From the NCBI GenBank assembly GCA_019925105.1, contig JAHGAU010000007.1, positions 124,001 to 188,000 on the forward strand: a stretch of DNA of 64,000 bases, in the 5' to 3' direction. The notes beneath the pieces were generated by a model. It ran no database searches, was not told where the DNA came from, and was given only the letters and a program-made list of their open reading frames with translations. A program made the translations under genes and the position numbers. Source of the stretch: Niebla homalea. Lineage: Eukaryota > Ascomycota > Lecanoromycetes > Lecanorales > Ramalinaceae. The stretch's first letter is position 1, and each line of letters starts with the position of its first letter. This document shows, in pieces, positions 22,801 to 32,547 of this stretch.

Positions 22801-23376
22801 CAATAAAGAGAATTTCGTCTTTGCGGTCGCGCGCGATGGACGGAGTTACAAACCGGCCAATTTCGAGACGGCGACCCGCATCCTGAAGCAGAAGGGCCTG
22901 AAATCCGGCAGCGAACTCACGGCCTGGACGTCCCTCGGACAAAAATTCGCAAAGGCCAAGGAAGTCGACGATCAAGCCGAAGAAGACCTTGGTGAGATTC
23001 CGGACGAGTTTTTGGGTCAGTCAGACCTCATCTTTCCCCTTTCCCCTCTTTCCAAACCAAAAAAATTCAAAAAAATTCAAAAATAAAAACAAAAATCGCG
23101 TGCTAACATGGGGAATGATAAGACCCTCTAATGTTCACCCTCATGACGGACCCGGTCATCCTCCCCACCTCCAAGACTACCATCGACCGCTCCACCATCC
23201 GCTCCCACCTCCTCTCCGATCCCAACGACCCATTCAACCGCGCCCCGCTCAAGATCGAAGAGGTCGTCCCGGACGCCGACATGGTGGCCAAGATCGACGC
23301 GTTCAAGGCGGAGAGGAAGGCGCAGGCGGGGAAGGGGAGGGCGGTGCAGGATGTGATGGACGAGACGCCCGGGTAG
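19870..23376 (+). CDS. UFD2: ubiquitin conjugation factor E4
   Basis: Five exons: 19870-19899, 19950-20644, 20695-20908, 20966-23015, 23123-23376; phases close to 1080 residues, normal for fungal Ufd2. The first splice makes DADKIRNKRLAKLG, the usual N-terminus. The long central part is the Ufd2 core of helical repeats (VSSDGFMINVTVCLDQLCEP, GVLLDELSQARSMQFMRYV). The last exon holds the U-box, from DPLMFTLMTDPVILPTSKTT to DPFNRAPLKIEEVVPD, which binds the E2. Ufd2 lengthens ubiquitin chains on substrates delivered by Cdc48 and feeds them to the proteasome. Exon 3 ends at a GTTCGT donor, chosen because it gives DDYKPCVTALRNLV as in relatives; GTGACG six bases earlier is the alternative. The third intron has a clear CTAATCTGA branch region. 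Confidence 0.93.
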
Positions 23377-24992
23377 GGTCCGGGGGGGGGAAGGTAAGCC
23401 CGAGGGAAGTGTCTTGGAGTTGAGGGCCGGTATGGAGTCGTGAAGGTTTATATCTTGGGATTTTCATTAAACGTCTAGATTTTGGGTTGGGGGGGGGGGA
23501 AGGATTTATGCCAGCCATGTGCTACAACAGTACAATAGAAAAAAGAATCAGTAAACTGATGGCGGTCGCCGCCGTGCTGTAATCATCAGATCCCCCCTCG
23601 CATCCATGATATATATACCATACAGACTTAACACATTATAGATATAGTAGATCCCAAGCCATGACAAACCCCCCCCATCATCATTATGATCACCAAATAA
23701 ATTGAAATCAAATCAAATGAGACGAAACGAAAAGTAAAGAACAGAAAAGCAATAAAATCTGGAATGGGGATTGGGTCACAAAGGGCTGACTAAGGGTGGA
23801 ATCGATTCGTACACACTTTGAAAAGCAAGGGCAAGATTGAATAGCATAGCATACTTCCTACACCTCACTCACTTGTGTGGGGGCTTTGGCCCATCTTTTC
23901 AATTGCACTCCATTGCACTCAACTCATTTTGCCCCCTTTTCATGTTATCTTTTGCCTCCCCTCTTTTCTAAATTAACTGAAACGAAATCACATCAAACAA
24001 AACGAAATAGAAAGAAATCAAACGAAACGAAATGAAATCCAATCCAATCCAATTCCAGGAGGGCAATGAATGGATAACCGCGATATACCCTACAGTTAGA
24101 CGGTGCGGTGCGGTGCGGTACGGGATGACTGGAACGCGAGATGATGGTATTGATATAGCGCTGCCTATTTACGTGCCTGCCTACCTGCCTGCGTATACGA
24201 TACGATGGTCTGCTATACTCTGCTATACTCTGCTCCACTCCACTACTATTCTACACTATACCATAAACTTACGTAAATCCATCTATCCATTTCCATATCT
24301 AGCATAGCATAATATACCATATCACAGCTACCGCCCCATATATAATAGATGGATGTACGGAGGGGGGCGGGAAGCGGAACAGTATTATCTACATACGAAC
24401 TTAATAAGATATAGATATAAATATAAATACAAGCAAGAGAGAAGAAGCAGAGCTCGACCGGGGATGGACATAACCGACCGACCCACTCCGCGGGTCTTTC
24501 TTCACTTCCTTTTCCGTGATCACATTGAGAGCACGCACATATTATTGGCGGGAGGAGCTGGATTGGGATGGTTTTCCTTGGTGGGTATATCTGGCCCCGC
24601 ACGTGCGCGCGTGTGTGTGTGTGTAATGAAGTTTCTGTTCGTTAATTGGATGGTTCGATGGATATGTATGCCACTTGAAACCTTTATACGTACGGGAGGA
24701 TCAAAGGCGGACCAAAAATTCTCTGAGAATCACGCGCGTTGGGGAAGCCGGACTCAAGAGAACCGAAGAAAGATGATGATTATGTATATGTGTAGCTTGC
24801 TCGGCTCATATGGCCATGGGAAGGGGGATAAAAATCAGGTGTATTTCCTAATCCAAAACGCGTTCCAAAAGGAAAAAAAACCACCATTGTGCACCCCAAA
24901 ACGCCAACGCTATCTGAAACCCCACCAAAAACCTCTGAAAGCGAGAGAGAGAGGATGCGCGGGAGAAGAAGGGTACGAAATTGGGAGAGGTA
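23377..24992. other. long low-complexity intergenic region
   Basis: About 1.6 kb between the 3' ends of two convergent genes. Rich in short degenerate repeats: GAAA/ACGAAAT runs at 23700-24050, CTGCTATACT at 24210-24232, GCGGT at 24103-24117 and a TG run at 24610-24622. No gene or RNA recognised; open frames here are short and compositionally biased. Confidence 0.5.
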
Positions 24993-27598
24993 TCACGACT
25001 TCCCCTCCCCCACAGGCTTGCGGGGGATGCTATTCCGGCGATCCTCGTCCGTCAACACCCTTGGTGGCCGCCCCAGCTCTTCCTCCCCCATCATCGGCTG
25101 CCCAGTTTCGTACCCAGTAGCACTCCAATCCACACCTCCAGCTTCTGGGTTGATAGCACCACCACCGGAGATACTCTCCCCCATCGCCTGCGCCACCAAC
25201 GAGCTCGTTCTCGCTGCGAAACCATCGTAGCGGGGTAATCCCTCTCCACCCCCCAGATCCTCACCATCCCGCTGGGCTTCGGCGTGTTTAGTTGCGCTGA
25301 TACCGACACCACCACCGTCATTATCGTCATCGGGTTCGACGGTATTCGTCGGCCCGGAAGCGTGAGAGCGAGGTACTCCAGTGGTTGCGTTTGGGGAGGT
25401 AGGGTTACTCAGCCGTGCCAACGCAGCGGTTGGATCAGATACGATGGTGGAGTAGCGAGGTGCGTGATCGGGTATGACAGTGGAGTAGCGTGGAGGTGTG
25501 TGTAATGGTGGGGCGGGTTTGCGACGGAGGGCGAGCGCAGGAGATTCTACTGCTGCTGGTGTGCTGGTTGGTAGAACAGTTCTGGATCTCATCGCGGAGA
25601 TGGGAGAGGAGATGGCTAGGGTGGCCGCGCGAGGACGGGGCGGGAGGGGCGGTCGAGAGGATGATTCGTCTTCGGAGTCCGAGGAGGGGAGAGTGGATGA
25701 GGAGGAGGCGGAGAGGGTGTGACGGTGCGTGCGACTGTTGGGTGACGGTTGAGAGGTGATGACGGAATTATCAAGGAGGGTGATGCCAGAGGTTTGGCTC
25801 GGGTTGATGCTGTCTTGGTTCGGAGAGGATGAAATGTTCGATTGCGACTCCTCAAGAGGATCTTCGCGGTCAGATACGTTGGAGGGGAGTTGGAGTAAAG
25901 ATAGGAATTTGGTGGTGTCGGTGTCGAGTGCGGGGGCAAGCGACTCTGACCAGTGTTCGATGAGTGCGGCGAGGAGGCGGCGGATGATGCTCACGATTTT
26001 TACATCTTCGAGAGGATCCGGGCCGCAGAGGAGGGTGGGCGCGAAGCAGACCGCAAGATTGAGAGGAGTCATCTTGTTGGTGTCGGCATTGATGGTAATG
26101 AGTGAGAGAAGGGGGAGGAGATGCAGTCTGAGAATCTGGCGGGAGGACTCATTGAGAATGGAATATTCGAATCCTGGGTTGAGTAATTGGAGTAAAGTCG
26201 AGGGGTCGAGAGAAGTTTGAGGATCCCCATAATACTTCTGCAAAGCTTGATAGCTGCTTTGAGGGAAGATGGGCTCTTGAAGCTCTTTGTACCATAATTT
26301 GATCAGTGCAGCCGCGGTATGTACGTCGTAGCCCTCAACTTGCTCGGCTTCTGTTTGAGTGATCGAGATATCACCATGGCCCTCCTGATGCTGAGGGAAT
26401 GTGAGGACAGTCGGACCCTCATGCCAGATTATGAATTTCTGGCCGCGATCATAAGCTTCACGTAAGACCTCTACCGTCTGCTGACGCGCTGACACGCGGA
26501 AGAGGCCTTCAGTCTTGATGTTGGATTCAAGAAGAATGAAACTCGTCGTTTCGCGTAGTACACGAGGCAGCCTTGGATGACTGTCTATGTAGACATAAGG
26601 GTCAGCGTTCTCGTCAAGAGAGGTAGGAGAAGTAGTGAATAGCAAGCTCATGACGAAGGATATTTCGATACACACAAGAGCTGAGGAGCGGAAGAGAGCT
26701 CAGAGGGATAATGACTCTGCTACAAGTAAAGTAAAACTTGGAAAAACGGGATGAATGAGACTAGTCTTTCGGAGAACATACCACCTGACGAATTCGAACT
26801 AGGCAGGGCTTGACGAGTACCAAAAGCACGCTTGCCACTTGCATATGGCACGTAAATGTCAGGTAGTCTGCGGCGATCGGTCACGTAGGCGGATGGTGGG
26901 ATCAGAAGATTCTCGATTGGAAAGTACAAAGCAAAAGCATTGAGTGTGGACACTATACAGGTCTTGGATCAGTACTTTTCACCAGATTCAGGTGGTACAG
27001 AGCTCTCCGTATCTGTCATGTAGGACGGGGAGACAAAAGACTGACCGTGAACGACCTTCTTCCTGAACTTTGGACTGACCACTGTTGCAAACATCTCAAA
27101 TAGCACCCTCACCCATCGCTTCTCATGCACAATCCACAGCTTCTGCAGCCTCTTTCTTGTGATCCGATTCAGCACATTGTAGGCCTTCATGAACCATCCA
27201 AATCTGGGGCGGGTTTTTCTCTTGCCCAGGCCAACACCTCCTCCCGTTTCATCATTGCTGTCTTCTTCATTTCGACTGCCATAATTGCTTCCGCTGTTTC
27301 CTCCGGCGAAGAAGACGATCTCGTATTCTAGACCACCTATCAAGTCGTCTTCACCCGGAAGTCGAGCCAACACATAGGGTAATAGCTGATCGTAGTATCC
27401 TTGACCAGCATCGGGAAAAGCGGCAGAATTGAGGATGAAGACGGGAAGATCGGACGGAGAAGGAAGGGGTGAGCGGTAGAGGATGCGAGCGGCGAGGGCG
27501 GCGAGTTCAGGTGAATGGTCGGGGGATGTAGGCGTGGGCGGGACTGTATTCAGGGGGATGGAGTTGGAGCGGAGACGGTTGACGAAATTGGACCGCAT
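24993..27598 (-). CDS. CRAL-TRIO/RhoGAP protein, ECM25-like
   Basis: Three exons, 27598-27046, 26952-26782 and 26584-24993, joined in phase 1; 771 residues. Residues about 30-220 form the divergent CRAL-TRIO domain (GLEYEIVFFAGG, RFGWFMKAYNVLNRITRKRL, KLWIVHEKRWVRVLFEMF). The second splice joins it to a RhoGAP domain beginning LPRVLRETTSFI, with the arginine finger in TEGLFRVSA (Arg271) and the KMTPLNLAVCFAPTLL motif. The last 300 residues are disordered and Ser/Pro-rich. Proteins of this layout switch off Rho-type GTPases at membranes; yeast Ecm25 is tied to endocytosis and cell-wall morphology. The ATG at 27598 was taken because upstream frame has no ATG before a stop; coding-like sequence does extend to 27742, so an extra 5' exon is possible. 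Confidence 0.87.
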
Positions 27599-28181
27599 GG
27601 GATGAGTTGTGGTGTACCACTGATGCTTGAGATAGTGAGCAATTTCAGCAAGCTGAGTGATACAAGAGCTTGGAGATAAGAAGCGAGTGACAACGTTCGT
27701 CTCGTGACGGCGAAAGGGGGTGAGTGGGCCTGGTTTGGTCAAGACATCTCTAGGGACTGTGAAGCATCTTATGCTCCATCATGGCATCCGTCAACATAAC
27801 ACAAGGTTCAAGCAATCACGGCGTGTTATCACGGGAGTTGCTGTCAATGTGTATGGCACACCTGGGGCGCGCACCGGTTGTAGGCGCTCTTTGTTCTCGT
27901 CGATTCACATTTCTATTTTGGGCAACTTGATAGAGCTGGTGTGGAGCCTAGGGCAAGGTTTGCAATAGCGGTCTCTTACCCGCAGTTGAACCCTGCAGGT
28001 TAGGCCGTTTGTCGGAACACTTGGCCGGCAATTCTTGCTCGCTGGGTCGCAATCAGCCCCAGACCGCGTCAGCATCATCAGCTGTATATTATTCCGGTAT
28101 ACGCATACCGTACTCAAACCCCTTCCTGGACGACAGCAACAACTCTTCGTACTTGTTAGCGAGATGGTGGTGGCGCATGCT

Positions 28182-28239
28182 ATAGAATAGGTGACCCTCC
28201 AACCGGACAGACCCACCATTCGGACAGTACAGATAATAC
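28182..28239 (+). repeat. left inverted repeat of element 2
   Basis: Pairs with 28408-28464; two internal CGGACAG copies. Confidence 0.75.
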
Positions 28240-28407
28240 CGTTATTGGGGTTCTAAATGCGCATGACACCACCCCTGAAGGTGCACCCGGAGCTTCGTCT
28301 TTAGCGTGCGTCTTGGGGGTTACGGCGTTATTAAACGAGGCCCATAGATCAAGAGATAGCATGCTCTGATAGGGCTCAATGCGCCGTAAAATATAGCACA
28401 CAATGTG

Positions 28408-28464
28408 TATTACCTGTACTGTCCGGTTGGTGGGTCTGTCCGGTTGAGGGGTCACCTCTTCTAT
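28408..28464 (-). repeat. right inverted repeat of element 2
   Basis: Reverse complement of the left arm; here both internal copies read AACCGGACAG. Confidence 0.75.
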
Positions 28465-28760
28465 CATCTCTGTCTGCTTCGTGCACCGCGTACAGTCGAA
28501 ACACATGATAGCCTAGTACCGACCCAAGCACTTGGACGGCTACTCTTTCGGCATGGAGATCTCGTACTCGTGGAACCTGGACAAGGCAACGGCATTAGAG
28601 TATACTTCCGGCGCCGTATAGCCGGGTGGGTGTGAACATTGCACCACACGTCATTTAATGTCTCACTGCAAAGTGGAAAGGTAGGTCCATGACGTAGACT
28701 GTTGAAAGTCGAGGATTGGAGACTCAAGGCCTTTGGCGTGAATGAAAGGTTCCTGAGAAG

Positions 28761-28771
28761 AATATATATAC
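28761..28771 (+). promoter_or_regulatory. TATA-like box of the aldo-keto reductase gene
   Basis: AATATATATAC about 115 bp before the ATG at 28885, in an otherwise GC-balanced region. Position fits a fungal TATA element; no experimental support. Confidence 0.4.
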
Positions 28772-28884
28772 CCATCAACGATCCCTCCTTCCACTGCCTT
28801 TTGCAAGCCCACTCCTTCATCGAAGTGCCTCCCTAGATCGATCCCCCTTCCTTTTCATCTTCTGTCGAACAAATTGCCTCCAGC

Positions 28885-29995
28885 ATGGTTTCAATGAAAA
28901 AGCTCCCCACGCGCCAACTCGGTCGCGATGGCCCCCAGGTCTCGGCCATGGGCTTTGGTCTGATGGGTCTCTCCGCCTTCTACGGAGCTCCTGAGGATGA
29001 CGAAGCAAGGTTCAAGGTGTTGGATCGAGCATGGGAATTGGGCGAAACCTTCTGGGACAGTGCAGACATGTAAGCTCTTCCCCACCCTCTCCTCCTCCAA
29101 TCTCTCCAAGGAGTCACGAACAAGTGCCTAACTCTTTTCTACCAGGTACGCCGACTCCGAAGACCTCCTAGGCAAATGGTTCAAGCTTCACCCCGAGCGT
29201 CGGGCGGACATCTTCCTCGCCACCAAATTCGCCAACCTGGTCGACCCCCAAACCGGCAACCGGATCGTCCGCTCCGACCCCGCCTACGTCAAGGAAGCCT
29301 GCGCCAAATCCCTCGCCCGCCTGGGCGTCGACACCATCGACCTCTACTACGCCCACCGACTCGACGGCGTCACCCCCGTCGAACACACCGTCGCGGCCAT
29401 GAAATACCTGCAGGAGGAGGGCAAGGTCCGGCACCTCGGCCTCTCCGAGTGCTCCGCCCGCTCCCTCGCCCGCGCCTGCAAGGTCGCCCCCATCGCGGCC
29501 GTGCAGATCGAATACTCACCCTTCACCATCGACATCGAGCGCCCGGAGATCGGGCTGCTGGCCACCTGCCGCGACCTCGGCGTCGCCACGGTGGCCTACT
29601 CCCCGCTCGGCCGGGGGATGCTGACGGGCGCCTACAAATCCCCCGCCGATTTCGAGGAGGGCGACTTCCGCCGCTTCGCCCCGCGCTTCAGCGCCGAGAA
29701 TTTCCCCAAGAACATCGCCCTCGCCGATCGCTTGGCCGCCGTGGCCGCCAAAAAGGGCGTCACCCCGGGCCAGCTGAGTCTGGCCTGGTTGATGAGGCAG
29801 GGCCCGGATGTGATTCCCATCCCCGGCACGAAGAAGATCAAGTACCTCGAGGAGAACCTCGGGGCCATCGGGGTGGAGCTGAGTGAGTCGGAGGCGGCCG
29901 AAATACGGAAGGCGGTCGAAGGGGCGGAGGTGGTGGGGGAGAGGTATCCAGCGGGCATGGCGGCGAAGTTGTTTGCGGATACGCCGGAGTTGTGA
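28885..29995 (+). CDS. aldo-keto reductase (AKR13/YakC-like)
   Basis: Two exons, 28885-29069 and 29146-29995 (76-nt intron, GTAAGC...ACCAG, branch CCTAACT), 344 residues. The barrel enzyme's tetrad is visible: Asp58 and Tyr63 in WDSADMYADS (the Tyr codon follows the splice), Lys89 in LATKF and His132 in LYYAHR. The C-terminal cofactor-binding strand VIPIPGTKKIKYLEEN is typical of NADPH-dependent members. It would reduce carbonyl compounds to alcohols in the cytosol; substrate unknown. Plus-strand GC content rises sharply in exon 2 (C-ending codons), unlike the flanking DNA. A second ATG three codons in (MVSMKK) is an alternative start. Confidence 0.9.
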
Positions 29996-30230
29996 CGGGT
30001 GGGTTGAGGGGTCAACGGAGTTGTGAGGGGTGGGTTGGGGGTCAAGGGGAGGGAATGAGTGGGTTGGGGAATTAAAGGAGAAGGGACGGGTGGATTGGGG
30101 TGTCAACTGAGAAGGGACAGGTGGATATGTGACGATGGGAGAAGGGATGGGTGGGTGAAGCGGTCAAGGGCGAAGGGACCGTTGGATGTGTGACGAGACG
30201 GGAAGGGATGAGTCTGTGTGACACGAAGGG
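29996..30230 (+). repeat. degenerate G-rich tandem repeat after the reductase gene
   Basis: Starting at the stop codon, segments resembling GGGTGGGTTGGGGGTCAA and AGAAGGGACGGGTGGAT recur at roughly 30-bp spacing for over 200 bp, each copy altered. A decayed minisatellite is the simplest reading. Confidence 0.65.
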
Positions 30231-30792
30231 AAGAAAAAGCATTAAGACGTCACTATGCCATGCCAGCCGACTTCGGAGGGGGGGAAAGGAAACCCCCTAC
30301 ACCTATGCGTAGAAAAAGTAGCAAGGTTTGAAATGAACTTATCTCTGTTTCTGGCCTGACAACATGGGCTGGCTTGTCCCCTAGTTGTCAGATGACGGCG
30401 CAGCTCAGCGACGGCCAGAGGAGTGGGCTATCCTTGGAAAGTACGCATGAAAGGGTTTGTTTCTGGTATGGATGTGGATAGGGAAGTGTGTGGGTGTGTG
30501 TGTGTGCCACGGAATAGATGTGTGAAGATGGAGGGAGAGGGAAGGAGAAGGAGAAGAAGCAGAAGATAAGGGCGATTCAAGCTGAGCGCGTTGAAGGGGC
30601 AAAGTGAAATGTCCCTACACACACACACAACCGGAGAGGTTCCAGCCATACATCAAAGATTCCTCGAACTTAATGAAACAAAATAAAAAAAATCAAACGC
30701 GCCACCCGGTGCATCTGCTTCATCACTCATCCGCCCCTTTGCAACAACCACGCCTCTCCCTCAACCAAGAAGCGGCACTCTCGAGCCATTCA
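30231..30792. other. intergenic between convergent genes
   Basis: 3' flanks of the reductase and bZIP genes. Contains short GT/AC runs (30482-30504, 30615-30627). No gene. Confidence 0.45.
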
Positions 30793-31752
30793 TCACGCGG
30801 TCCCATACCCCTTCTTCAACTTTTCCTCTTTCGAAGTCCCCTCGTCCTTCTCCCCCCTCGCCTGTACCTGGGTGGGTAGTGGGTCCTCCTTCGCTCCATC
30901 GTTCCGCCCCTCCCTCCTCTCCTCCTTGTTGGCGACGGTCTCCCCACTCTTCAACACCACCAACCCCCTCAACCACTCATTCTCGCGCTGCAGCTGCCCG
31001 ACCTGCTGCTCCAACTCCTGCGCCTTGGCCTTCAGCTCCTCGGCCGTCTTCTCCAGGGCCTGCTCGCGCTGCTTCTTCTTCACCCGGAACCGCGCCGACG
31101 CGGCGGTGTTGCGGCGGCGCTTGTCCTCCTCGGCGGCGGCGCGGGCGGCCGGGTTGTTATCGTCGAGTGATTGTTGCGGGGGTGGTGGTGATGATGCTGC
31201 TGCTGCTGCTGCTTCTGCTGCCGCGCTGGGGTCGGAGGAGGGGTAAGGTTGGGAAAGGTAAGTGAGCGGGGTTGGGTAGGCGGACTGTTGTTGCTGGTGG
31301 TGGTGGTGATGGTATGCCGCTGTGGTGGGAGTATTACTCGTCTGAGCCATTGATGAGGTATCGAAGGGCTGCACGGTCGTGGCGTCTATCCCGTTGGTGG
31401 TGTTGATATCGAAGGGGTTGTACGTGGCCCCGCTGCTGGTGCTCCAATCTGCTTCGCCCGAACCCTCACCAGTACCGTTGGCCTCCATCTTCAACCGCTT
31501 ATTATTCGCCGCATCCGTTGCGCCGTCCGCCGTCTCAAACGCGGCGCCACCACCACCACTGCCTTGCAAATCAAATTCGCTCCACTCCAGATTGGTGAAT
31601 TTGGCTAGATCGTCGTCGAAAGCGTTGAGATCGAGGTCGAGATCGTCGGAGGCGGGATAATTGGCGGTGGTGGAGGAGGCAGAAGAAGGGGAGAGAGTGT
31701 TGCCGCTGGCGAGGAACCGGGAGACGTTGACGGCGCGCTTGAGGCTGCTCAT
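30793..31752 (-). CDS. bZIP transcription factor, CYS3/MetR-like
   Basis: Single exon, 319 residues. The basic region at 210-230 reads EEDKRRRNTAASARFRVKKK, matching the N-x-x-A-A-x-x-x-R DNA-binding signature and very close to the CYS3/MetR sulfur regulators; the leucine zipper follows at 233-265 (LEKTAEELKAKAQELEQQ). The N-terminal half is acidic and Ser/Ala/Gln-rich, with His and Gln runs (147-156) and an acidic patch DLDLDLNAFDDDL that could be an activation surface. CYS3/MetR turn on sulfur uptake and assimilation genes when sulfur is scarce; assignment to that pathway is by similarity of the basic region only. No sulfur genes lie nearby. The start at 31752 is the first ATG in frame. Confidence 0.85.
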   Translation of the reverse strand: MSSLKRAVNVSRFLASGNTLSPSSASSTTANYPASDDLDLDLNAFDDDLAKFTNLEWSEFDLQGSGGGGAAFETADGATDAANNKRLKMEANGTGEGSGEADWSTSSGATYNPFDINTTNGIDATTVQPFDTSSMAQTSNTPTTAAYHHHHHQQQQSAYPTPLTYLSQPYPSSDPSAAAEAAAAAASSPPPPQQSLDDNNPAARAAAEEDKRRRNTAASARFRVKKKQREQALEKTAEELKAKAQELEQQVGQLQRENEWLRGLVVLKSGETVANKEERREGRNDGAKEDPLPTQVQARGEKDEGTSKEEKLKKGYGTA

Positions 31753-32547
31753 TGTGGATTATTGTCTAATTGTCGGAAAAGAGGGTGGGGGGGGTTGTTG
31801 TGCAAGCCCCGAAAGGAAGGGAAGGAGGTGGCAGGTGTGCGGTCTGCCTGCTATAGAGGACAATTATAAATCATTGAGAGGGAGCTGTAGGGGGAAAGGA
31901 CAGGAGTTTAATGACACAAGATACAAAGGCTTGGGAAGTGCGGATAAGTAAAGTAGGTAGTGGTGAGAAAAGCGTGAGATTGAAAAGAGTGGGCGGGAGT
32001 GGGGTGGGGCAAGGATCGGATCCTTGGATTTCAAATCCTGTACGCTACTACGCTGCATGCGGTCATGGTTTATGGCTACCTGCGGATGGCTTGCGTATCA
32101 ATAATAATGGGGCAGAACAACAGAGGAACGAAAAGAGCTTCAATTTGTGACAGAAAATGTACTTCAATGTCGTCGCAAGGCTATCAGACGGCTGATCAAG
32201 TCTGCATACCTGGAGCAATTGTCAAATATCGTTTCATTTCCATCGTTTCTATCGACAAATGTATGTATAACCCTTCGGCATATGTACTTGGCCATACGAG
32301 GCCACCAGATTTATTAGTGTCTTTCCATCATGGTCTTCATAATCCTCTTCGATATGCACAAGGAACAGCTATTGAGATGATTGGTACATCTCTCCTGTAC
32401 ATGCAACGTCATCCTCATGAGCCAATTCCCAAGCACATCACCAAGTGCGAGCCGATGACAATCGCCGTTATGCATCAAGCTGACACCCAAACTCCACGCT
32501 GAATCGCAAGTCAGTCCAAGATACAAAAGGCCGCATATGATCAGTCA
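31753..32547. other. upstream region of the bZIP gene
   Basis: About 0.8 kb. Near 32013-32027 there is a small hairpin, AAGGATCGGATCCTT. No gene or RNA gene supported. Confidence 0.45.

Larger units (their letters stand above)
28182..28464. mobile_element. MITE-like element with ~57-bp terminal inverted repeats (element 2)
   Basis: The left arm (28182-28239) carries GGTGACC, then AACCGGACAGACCCACC, CGGACAGTACAG and TAATAC. The reverse complement of the right arm (28408-28464) has the same string with a handful of changes and one small gap. Within each arm the motif CGGACAG occurs twice about 17 bp apart, a possible transposase-binding subrepeat. The ~170-bp centre has no coding sequence. Clean target-site duplications are not obvious. 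Unlike element 1 in sequence, so a separate family; superfamily not assigned. Confidence 0.72.
27599..28884. other. intergenic between divergent RhoGAP and aldo-keto reductase genes
   Basis: 1.3-kb divergent upstream region. It contains inverted-repeat element 2 (28182-28464) and a TATA-like box before the reductase gene. No coding sequence supported apart from the possible 5' extension of the RhoGAP gene. Confidence 0.5.

Noticed and set aside
27598..27742. Extending the RhoGAP protein to a start near 27742
   Set aside because: No ATG in the extended frame before an upstream stop; the ATG at 27598 matches the expected N-terminus of the family.
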